DNA from: Parus major
Taxonomy: Eukaryota > Chordata > Aves > Passeriformes > Paridae
NCBI RefSeq assembly: GCF_001522545.3
Contig: NC_031770.1
Coordinates: forward strand, 106,184,130-106,248,129
Length of the DNA stretch: 64,000 bases
Direction: 5' to 3'
The position numbers were made by a program, and so were the translations under genes. This document shows positions 61,101 through 64,000 of this stretch, in pieces. Position 1 is the first letter of the stretch. Every line of letters starts with the position of its first letter. Below the pieces are notes generated by a model. That model made no database searches. It worked only from the letters and a program-made list of their open reading frames with translations, and had not been told where the DNA came from.

Positions 61101-63862
61101 ATAATACAAAACACCATTTAAGCATGCAAGGACCAAGCACGAGAATGTAAATAAAATCAGAAGGGGGAAAAAAAATAGAAAAAAAAAATAGAAAAAAAAC
61201 CAGACTAATGTTAAGCTTCACTTTTCCTTTGATTCTGTTACTGCTCAGTACAAAACCCCAAGGCCCCACAGAAAAATCTTTCCCCTCTTTTCTAGTCACT
61301 GAGGTGTCTGGTTTAAAGGTGAATATGACGGTGATGCTGGTTGGACATGATGATCCTAGAATACTTTTCTAACCTTAACAATTAACAATTAACCTTAACA
61401 ATTCTGTGATTCTATGTGTTTGAAGGAAAAACTAACTTGTATTTAGTTATTTTGTTTAACACTTTCTCTTAAAGTTGTTCTTAATTATGATGAGTCTCAA
61501 ATACATGTCTTTTAGCACATGCATGTCTTGGTTACAGCCAAGTACCCCAAACTGAGCACAAGATTCTAGTGAGGACTGAGGGTTACAGAGAAGAAAATCT
61601 TTCAAGTGTTGCATTCAGCACATACATGCTACAAGGAACAGCACTTTTTCCAGCTGTATTTCAACTGTTGCTGTATTACAGCATTGCTTGGTATCTCACA
61701 TATCATAATTGTCCTTCTACTAACTTTTTCTGTGACTTTAGATTTTCTCTTGTCTTCTACTTTATGTGTAATTCAATCCCTTAATGTAGTTCAAAAACAC
61801 TGCATTCAGCATGATCCAATTTGAAACATCATAAATATGCAAAAATGACTGAGCTTCAGTTAACTGTTGGTACACATATGGGCTGAACCTTCCTCTAAAT
61901 TTAATAAAATTAAAGCAATGATTCAGACACTTTCTACCCTGTCTGCTGAAACCCTCTGTGAAACAACACAACACAGCAAAGGTAGCATTTGAATGCTATG
62001 CCTCAGGAGACCTTAGAAAAAGCAAACAATAAAGAATACCTTACCATATTTGAGCAAGGATTGAAGCTGGCAGACCCGATTGCAAAAAAAAGTTACGTGC
62101 TTGATCACCTGTGATAAACAAGGAAAAAAAGACAGACTTTTATACCAGAGACAGATTTTTGAAGAGCTCAGCACTGTCCTGGGGGATCAGTTTTTGTAAG
62201 AAATCCCCATGCTGGATGCCAAGCTCTCCAGGGCTTTTTTTCCAGATTTTAACACTGGTGACAGTGATTGTCAGACATCCATTTATTCCATAATTCCCGA
62301 TCTTTGCTCTGAAAAGTGATTTCAGATAGCTATAAAAACTTCAACAGGTCACAAATCAACAGCTGCCAACATCTTAAAAGATGCGTGAAATAAAGAATGA
62401 CTGAAAATTTAGTCCTGCCCCAGTTACTTATGCACGAAAGGATGAGAATGCTGTTTCTTTTCTTCTCTATCCCATCTAACTTGAGCCAGTATTGTGTCTC
62501 TAGAAAAACTAGGAAAACACCATGTTCTAAATAATATTCTTTTCTGACAGAAAAGACCTATGATTTCAGTATTTCAAGAAGGGAATAGGAACTATTGTGC
62601 AATCCCATACCAAGTTCCACATCAATCTGTATACATAATAAACGGATGGTGGTTTTTATGCCTACATCTGAGTGAATTACAGATGCTTAAAACTAAGACT
62701 TCAGGTTCCTCTTTCAGCTCTCTCTTGTATTCATAAACAACCTTTTATTTCAAGCATTTGCCAAATAAATAACAAGCCTGCAGATGTAGATGCAGGTAAG
62801 AGCCCAGATGTGGCCTAAGGGTAGTCCCTGAGGCTGCACAGTTTTCAGCTGGAGGTAAACACCAACCTCCCAGTGCTGTTTGGCCAAACCAGGAGTTAGG
62901 TGCCATTTAGCCAGATGAGCATGTTTCAAACAGACAACTTTCCACTCTCTCCTTAGTTTTTCCAGCCCCCAAAGAGGAAAAGCAGGGCCAGTGGAGCAAC
63001 TAGATAGGGCATTACTGGATAGCTAGGCATGTAGGAGCGGTTGGGGCTGGTCTTTAGTGCCCACCCACCCATAAAGAATGAGTCATTCTTAAATTAAGAC
63101 ATCTGTGCCAATGAAATTTGGTCTTTCTTGATATCAAAAGCAGATTTGAAATTTAAAACCTGCAAATTCTGAGGTGCATAGCAACGTGACCCAATTGTCT
63201 CAGAGGAGACGCAGCTGAGTGCAACTGGAACTGACAGCAGGCCCTGCAAAATGCCATTTAGTCCACTTAGTCTCTGCTGAACGGACTCAACATCCCAACG
63301 GCCCAAATTTCAAGCAGCTGCTAACAAGGACAAGCTGTCAGCATCCCTCTCCCTGCCTCCTCCTCCCTAACAATGGTATCTTACAGCACAGCATTCTCTC
63401 AGACTGAGGAGAGCCACTTCTGCTGTGTCTGGTGTCACTTGCCACAACAGCTAAGTCCAAGTGCTCCCTGGCAGCCGCCCATCTGAGCATGGATTTTGCC
63501 TGATATTCCTTGGTTTCTGAAACTAGGCAGAATGGCAGCACACAGCTGGTGGCTGCAGAAGTGACAGGGTTAAACAGAACAGCATTCCCGTGCCAGACTT
63601 CAGAGGAAAGCTTGTTAAGTTTACTAATAACCTGTGGCTGGTGGCCTGAAGAATAGGGTTATTAGTCACACAACAAAGGGCTAGAAATAGGATGCAGTTC
63701 TCAAACTGTTCTACAGAGATAGGTATGTGTACACAGAAGTTAATGTGTAATGCAGAGCCTCAGACCAACCTGTGATGTAACCTCCCGTGGGTTTAAGGCT
63801 ATCAAACTGCTTGTCATGCTTGGCCCGCTCTTCGGAGGTGATGGCCCATATATTTGGCCCTC
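16008..63862 (-). CDS. ITSN2: Intersectin-2, long form (5' end off window)
   Basis: A multidomain scaffold of clathrin-mediated endocytosis and a Cdc42 exchange factor. EH domains bind Asn-Pro-Phe motifs (epsin, stonin), the coiled coil mediates dimerisation and SNAP-25/Eps15 contacts, SH3 domains bind dynamin, synaptojanin, N-WASP and Sos, and DH-PH-C2 activates Cdc42 at membranes (family knowledge). The sequence gives 37 constitutive exons with perfectly closing phases, 1,753 codons: EH1 (63862-60350), linker, EH2 (56647-53133), KLERQ (51952-44424), SH3A-E (43254-35896), DH (23259-20379), PH (19555-17975), C2 (17825-16008). Both EH domains keep EF-hand loops. The first coding exon (a few residues) and promoter lie right of 64000. 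With human ITSN2 near 1,697 residues as I recall, this protein is longer, mostly through one 446-nt coiled-coil exon. ITSN1 is the alternative; the neighbouring FAM228 gene and the cassette exon favour ITSN2. Confidence 0.95.
16166..17277 (-). other. ITSN2: ITSN2 intron
   Basis: 1.1 kb between the last two C2 exons. No repeat or conserved element recognised. Confidence 0.6.
17278..17451 (-). CDS. ITSN2: ITSN2 window exon 37: C2 core
   Basis: 174 nt, acceptor tgtgtttag, donor gtaagt. [21 protein letters not shown] and [10 protein letters not shown], the calcium-loop strand region of C2. Confidence 0.96.
17742..17825 (-). CDS. ITSN2: ITSN2 window exon 36: C2 start
   Basis: 84 nt, acceptor gttcccag, donor gtaagt. 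[20 protein letters not shown], the first strands of C2. Confidence 0.94.
17975..18057 (-). CDS. ITSN2: ITSN2 window exon 35: PH C-terminal helix
   Basis: 83 nt, acceptor tttgcag, donor gtaccc. [20 protein letters not shown], the closing PH helix with its conserved Trp. Confidence 0.95.
18509..18630 (-). CDS. ITSN2: ITSN2 window exon 34: PH domain
   Basis: 122 nt, acceptor tctttcag, donor gtgagt. [18 protein letters not shown] and [11 protein letters not shown]. Confidence 0.95.
19343..19555 (-). CDS. ITSN2: ITSN2 window exon 33: PH domain start
   Basis: 213 nt, phase 0 to 0, acceptor cttcacag, donor gtgagt. [20 protein letters not shown] strands 1-3 of PH. Confidence 0.96.
20379..20546 (-). 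CDS. ITSN2: ITSN2 window exon 32: DH end
   Basis: 168 nt, phase 0 to 0, acceptor atggcag, donor gtacct. I-L-E-N-T-P-E-S-H then [12 protein letters not shown]. Confidence 0.96.
20708..20806 (-). CDS. ITSN2: ITSN2 window exon 31: DH conserved region 3
   Basis: 99 nt, phase 0 to 0, acceptor caccacag, donor gtgagt. [15 protein letters not shown], the exchange-factor core helix that contacts Cdc42. Confidence 0.96.
21373..21556 (-). CDS. ITSN2: ITSN2 window exon 30: DH domain
   Basis: 184 nt, acceptor gtctgcag, donor gtatct. [21 protein letters not shown] and [11 protein letters not shown]. Confidence 0.96.
22190..22296 (-). CDS. ITSN2: ITSN2 window exon 29: DH domain
   Basis: 107 nt, acceptor ggctgcag, donor gtgagt. 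V-F-Q-K-P-M and I-F-V-N-W-K-E-V-I. Too short and frame-shadowed to appear as a long ORF. Confidence 0.93.
23138..23259 (-). CDS. ITSN2: ITSN2 window exon 28: DH domain start
   Basis: 122 nt, acceptor ttcctgcag, donor gtgaga. [16 protein letters not shown] is DH conserved region 1. The preceding intron is 12.6 kb, the largest in the window. Confidence 0.95.
23605..23670 (+). repeat. CR1 3' tail
   Basis: Sense CR1 end: gatcttaaaggtcttttcc, aaccttaatggttct, then atgattct. Confidence 0.8.
26690..26920 (+). repeat. CR1 3' end fragment
   Basis: Sense CR1: aatttcttcatggaaaggg, then aacaggctgcccagggaagt, then gatcttaaaggtcttttcc and atgattct. Confidence 0.85.
28480..31119 (-). other. ITSN2: Candidate alternative last exon/3' UTR of the ITSN2 short isoform
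   Basis: A strong acceptor, T8-G-T12-G-T7-AG on the - strand (31150-31120), precedes an exon beginning GACCC. Spliced from the SH3E exon, which ends in T, the first two bases complete TGA, so the protein would stop exactly after D-P-S-Q-Q. Short intersectin isoforms lacking DH-PH-C2 are well known. The following 2.6 kb has no CR1 and no long frame, as expected for a 3' UTR. - strand AATAAA motifs at 29927-29932, 28826-28831, 28500-28505 and 27737-27742 are possible ends; I chose about 28480. RNA evidence is lacking. Confidence 0.55.
31120..35895 (-). other. ITSN2: 5' part of the large ITSN2 SH3E-DH intron
   Basis: 4.8 kb of AT-rich unique sequence with no CR1 recognised. Reading through from the SH3E exon would add about 48 residues and stop at 35750-35752 if the intron were retained. 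Confidence 0.6.
35896..36087 (-). CDS. ITSN2: ITSN2 window exon 27: SH3E
   Basis: 192 nt, acceptor ccttcacag, donor gtaagc. [29 protein letters not shown], ending D-P-S-Q-Q plus a single T. That T joins GG of the DH exon (Trp, long form) or GA of the exon at 31119 (stop, short form). Confidence 0.96.
36912..37008 (-). CDS. ITSN2: ITSN2 window exon 26: SH3D end
   Basis: 97 nt, acceptor atttgcag, donor gtgaaa. [18 protein letters not shown]; the L-G-P-S-S-E-R wording is typical of ITSN2 in my memory. Confidence 0.95.
37805..37926 (-). CDS. ITSN2: ITSN2 window exon 25: SH3D first part
   Basis: 122 nt, acceptor ctttccag, donor gtagtg. I-A-Q-V-T-T-A-Y then S-G-W-W-Q-G-E-L-Q. Confidence 0.95.
38113..38158 (-). 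CDS. ITSN2: ITSN2 window exon 24: SH3C-D linker
   Basis: 46 nt, acceptor ctttgtag, donor gtaagt. Encodes [15 protein letters not shown]; too short for an ORF scan but phase-closed on both sides. Confidence 0.9.
38445..38611 (-). CDS. ITSN2: ITSN2 window exon 23: SH3C
   Basis: 167 nt, acceptor tgcacag, donor gtgagt. [29 protein letters not shown]. Confidence 0.96.
39260..39324 (-). CDS. ITSN2: ITSN2 window exon 22: SH3B-C linker
   Basis: 65 nt, acceptor tttctgcag, donor gtaaga. Encodes [12 protein letters not shown]. Confidence 0.93.
40146..40351 (-). CDS. ITSN2: ITSN2 window exon 21: SH3B
   Basis: 206 nt, acceptor gtcttacag, donor gtaagt. One exon holds the whole SH3[22 protein letters not shown]. 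Confidence 0.96.
40771..40915 (-). CDS. ITSN2: ITSN2 window exon 20: SH3A-B linker
   Basis: 145 nt, acceptor atttgcag, donor gtacct. Ends [18 protein letters not shown], a conserved probable phosphorylation-rich linker. Confidence 0.95.
41194..41369 (-). CDS. ITSN2: ITSN2 window exon 19: SH3A second half
   Basis: 176 nt, acceptor tccatag, donor gtgagt. G-W-L-Y-G and G-W-F-P-C-N-Y-V complete SH3A; then a Lys/Ser/Pro linker. Confidence 0.96.
42497..42620 (-). repeat. CR1 fragment
   Basis: Antisense CR1: atggtttgggttgaaaggga, then aagatcacctggctccacc, then ccagatcaggttgctcaga. Confidence 0.85.
42694..42754. repeat. Perfect 61-bp palindrome
   Basis: Thirty-base arms pair without mismatch around the single base 42724; each arm contains caaggcatttgaatt or its complement. 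Beyond the perfect core, aattcacatctat-like sequence on the left recurs in inverted form on the right after a small insertion, so the symmetry extends imperfectly to about 42681-42772. Confidence 0.9.
43133..43254 (-). CDS. ITSN2: ITSN2 window exon 18: SH3A first half
   Basis: 122 nt, acceptor ccttccag, donor gtaaga. Contains the SH3 [15 protein letters not shown] segment. Confidence 0.96.
43255..44423 (-). other. ITSN2: ITSN2 intron before SH3A
   Basis: 1.2 kb. Apart from the CR1 fragment at 43448-43535 nothing is recognised. Confidence 0.6.
43448..43535 (-). repeat. CR1 fragment
   Basis: Antisense CR1: aatgggttgggctggaagag, then accttaaaggtcatctgg, then ccaacccctgccatgggca. Confidence 0.85.
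44424..44869 (-). CDS. ITSN2: ITSN2 window exon 17: large coiled-coil exon
   Basis: 446 nt, acceptor tttcctccag, donor gtaatc; phases match both neighbours. 148 residues: about 110 of continuous charged helix ([13 protein letters not shown] and similar), then about 38 less regular residues up to SH3A with K-F-A-D-L-L-K-P. The interval between the R-K-A-K start and SH3A is about 95 residues longer than I recall in human ITSN2. The + strand open frames over this exon are antisense shadows. Confidence 0.9.
44870..46004 (-). other. ITSN2: ITSN2 intron
   Basis: 1.1 kb, no repeat or exon recognised. Confidence 0.6.
46005..46141 (-). CDS. ITSN2: ITSN2 window exon 16: KLERQ coiled coil
   Basis: 137 nt, acceptor tccctag, donor gtaacc. 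Contains [15 protein letters not shown] and R-L-E-D-E-A-A. Confidence 0.95.
46142..47892 (-). other. ITSN2: ITSN2 intron after the cassette exon
   Basis: 1.75 kb of unique AT-rich sequence. Nothing coding recognised. Confidence 0.6.
47893..47973 (-). CDS. ITSN2: ITSN2 alternative 27-residue cassette exon
   Basis: Acceptor atcttacag and donor gttatt bound exactly 81 nt, phase 0 on both sides. It encodes 27 residues starting [11 protein letters not shown] and continuing as a Leu/Cys-rich hydrophobic stretch ending L-L-L-K. The segment is nearly identical to an insert I recall in the human ITSN2 reference protein (between Q-L-K and E-L-R-E). It sits between two highly charged coiled-coil exons, so inclusion would interrupt the helix with a greasy segment. 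Exon skipping leaves the frame intact. Confidence 0.85.
48873..49012 (-). CDS. ITSN2: ITSN2 window exon 14: KLERQ coiled coil
   Basis: 140 nt, acceptor ttatgcag, donor gtactt. Contains [16 protein letters not shown]. Ends in phase 0, so the following 81-nt exon can be included or skipped. Confidence 0.95.
49634..49721 (-). CDS. ITSN2: ITSN2 window exon 13: KLERQ coiled coil
   Basis: 88 nt, acceptor atacacag, donor gtaagt. Contains [20 protein letters not shown]. Confidence 0.95.
50512..50652 (-). CDS. ITSN2: ITSN2 window exon 12: KLERQ coiled coil
   Basis: 141 nt, phase 0 to 0, acceptor ctttccag, donor gtgtgt. Contains [11 protein letters not shown] and [10 protein letters not shown]. Confidence 0.95.
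50880..51029 (-). CDS. ITSN2: ITSN2 window exon 11: KLERQ coiled coil
   Basis: 150 nt, phase 0 to 0, acceptor ttcctcag, donor gtaaga. Begins [16 protein letters not shown]. Confidence 0.95.
51690..51952 (-). CDS. ITSN2: ITSN2 window exon 10: KLERQ coiled coil
   Basis: 263 nt, acceptor tattttag, unusual donor gttgtt. 87 residues, almost all Glu/Arg/Gln/Lys, with repeating R-Q-x-E-L-E-R units of the single long helix. Confidence 0.95.
52957..53042 (-). CDS. ITSN2: ITSN2 window exon 9: EH2-coiled coil linker
   Basis: 86 nt, acceptor ccctccag, donor gtaaaa. Contains N-G-T-L-P-S-Y-Q and the acidic E-E-E-P-Q-K-K. Confidence 0.92.
53133..53270 (-). CDS. ITSN2: ITSN2 window exon 8: EH2 EF-hand loop
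   Basis: 138 nt, acceptor cccctgcag, donor gtaatc. Loop [12 protein letters not shown], then [16 protein letters not shown]. Confidence 0.95.
53271..55356 (-). other. ITSN2: ITSN2 intron within EH2
   Basis: 2.1 kb. Holds the longest CR1 copy in the window (53468-53855), a TG repeat near 54229-54244 and an AC repeat near 54427-54438. Confidence 0.6.
53468..53855 (-). repeat. CR1 retrotransposon fragment
   Basis: Well preserved antisense CR1 3' portion: atggtttgggttgagagaga, ccaaccccctgccatgggca, ggcagcctgttccagtgcct, agaatttcttcttaatatcc, and a cattgtcccgtc block. Confidence 0.92.
55357..55420 (-). CDS. ITSN2: ITSN2 window exon 7: EH2 middle
   Basis: 64 nt, the same length and phase as the corresponding EH1 exon (62045-62108), as expected from domain duplication. 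Acceptor cactaag, donor gtgagt. Confidence 0.95.
55421..56646 (-). other. ITSN2: ITSN2 intron within EH2
   Basis: 1.2 kb, no repeat recognised. Confidence 0.6.
56647..56789 (-). CDS. ITSN2: ITSN2 window exon 6: EH2 start
   Basis: 143 nt, acceptor tattgcag, donor gtgagt. W-A-V-P-Q then [11 protein letters not shown] opens EH2. Confidence 0.95.
56790..58448 (-). other. ITSN2: ITSN2 intron in the inter-EH linker
   Basis: 1.7 kb with A-rich runs near 56815-56900 and 57714-57755 and a 22-bp-period direct repeat at 57783-57820. Confidence 0.6.
58449..58545 (-). CDS. ITSN2: ITSN2 window exon 5: inter-EH linker
   Basis: 97 nt, acceptor cttgttccag, donor gtatgg. Includes the conserved [12 protein letters not shown]. 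Confidence 0.93.
58877..59074 (-). CDS. ITSN2: ITSN2 window exon 4: inter-EH linker
   Basis: 198 nt, acceptor tgctctag, donor gtaagt. Low-complexity Ser/Thr/Pro/Met-rich linker, containing [14 protein letters not shown]. Confidence 0.93.
59075..60349 (-). other. ITSN2: ITSN2 intron after EH1
   Basis: 1.3 kb. Contains a 20-base A run at 59882-59901; otherwise featureless. Confidence 0.6.
60350..60513 (-). CDS. ITSN2: ITSN2 window exon 3: EH1 EF-hand loop
   Basis: 164 nt, acceptor atttcaag, donor gtactt. Contains the loop [12 protein letters not shown] with all calcium-ligand positions, then the proline-rich end of EH1. Confidence 0.95.
60514..62044 (-). other. ITSN2: ITSN2 intron within EH1
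   Basis: 1.5 kb with a short CR1 tail at 61330-61420 and A-rich sequence near 61168-61200. Confidence 0.6.
61330..61420 (+). repeat. CR1 3' tail with small internal duplication
   Basis: Sense CR1 end: tggttggacatgatgatcc and a ctgtgattctatg end. Inside it the unit aaccttaacaatt is partly repeated. Confidence 0.65.
62045..62108 (-). CDS. ITSN2: ITSN2 window exon 2: EH1 middle
   Basis: 64 nt, acceptor tttatcacag, donor gtaagg. Encodes [13 protein letters not shown] and the start of the central helix, with Trp split across the junction. Confidence 0.95.
62109..63769 (-). other. ITSN2: ITSN2 intron within EH1
   Basis: 1.7 kb, no repeat recognised; the small frames here have no motif. Confidence 0.6.
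63770..63862 (-). CDS. ITSN2: ITSN2 window exon 1: EH1 start
   Basis: Acceptor ttttttccag, donor gttggt. Encodes [12 protein letters not shown] and on to G-G-Y-I-T-G, helix 1 of EH1. Starts two bases into a split Gly codon, so the initiator exon is upstream, off window. Confidence 0.95.
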
Positions 63863-64000
63863 CTGGAAAAAAAACCCAAAACGAATAAACAAAAAGCAAT
63901 GAACAACCAAATAGGCTGAAAACTTTCAAAAATAAAGCACATCACTTGCAAAAGAAAAGCTTGGCTTTCTCAAGAGACAAAGTTAGATGTGGACACACCC

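Noticed and set aside
16008..63862. Assignment to ITSN1
   Set aside because: Domain order is shared, but the FAM228 neighbour, the 27-residue cassette exon and the sequence around the SH3D-E linker fit ITSN2 better.
1..64000. CRISPR arrays, tRNA or rRNA genes, or an unknown multi-gene system
   Set aside because: No regularly spaced repeats, no cloverleaf with A/B boxes noticed, and the genes seen are ordinary vertebrate loci.

Overview
The window looks like avian nuclear DNA, possibly passerine. It is scattered with CR1 retrotransposon tails, including the typical gene-antisense pieces that begin with a run like tggtttgggttggaaggga. It also carries degenerate LTR elements and vertebrate multi-exon genes with GT/AG introns. 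No prokaryotic features, CRISPR arrays or new defence-like cassettes were found. Assignment to bird is inference from repeat types and from gene order, not from a database search.

Layout. (1) 1-4529: an old, broken endogenous retrovirus in + orientation with two diverged LTRs. (2) About 4690-5480: a CpG island with a degenerate CTCGG-type tandem repeat and two inverted CCAAT boxes, the likely promoter of the next gene. (3) 5480-13682: a FAM228-family gene on the + strand, with four coding exons recognised between 8580 and 13682. Its C-terminal part is missing or unrecognised. (4) 13683-14690: the short tail-to-tail interval. (5) 14690-64000: ITSN2 (intersectin-2) on the - strand, read from the right edge leftwards. 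The gene start (5' UTR and first coding exon) lies beyond position 64000.

For ITSN2, 37 constitutive coding exons and one in-frame 81-nt cassette exon were placed to the base, and every exon-exon phase closes. In order they encode EH1, a linker, EH2, a KLERQ coiled coil, five SH3 domains (A-E), then the DH (Cdc42 exchange factor), PH and C2 domains. Together they give 1,753 codons without the cassette. A candidate alternative last exon lies inside the 12.6-kb intron between SH3E and DH. If used, it creates a stop codon exactly at the junction and would end the short isoform right after SH3E. ITSN2 next to a + strand FAM228 gene, arranged tail to tail, matches human chromosome 2p23 (FAM228A-ITSN2), which supports ITSN2 rather than ITSN1.

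The most interesting observations are the candidate short-isoform terminal exon with its extreme T-tract acceptor, the hydrophobic 27-residue cassette exon that interrupts the coiled coil, the 446-nt coiled-coil exon that makes this protein longer than the mammalian one as I remember it, a 61-bp perfect palindrome in an ITSN2 intron, and the apparently truncated FAM228 gene. I do not see a previously undescribed multi-gene system here.
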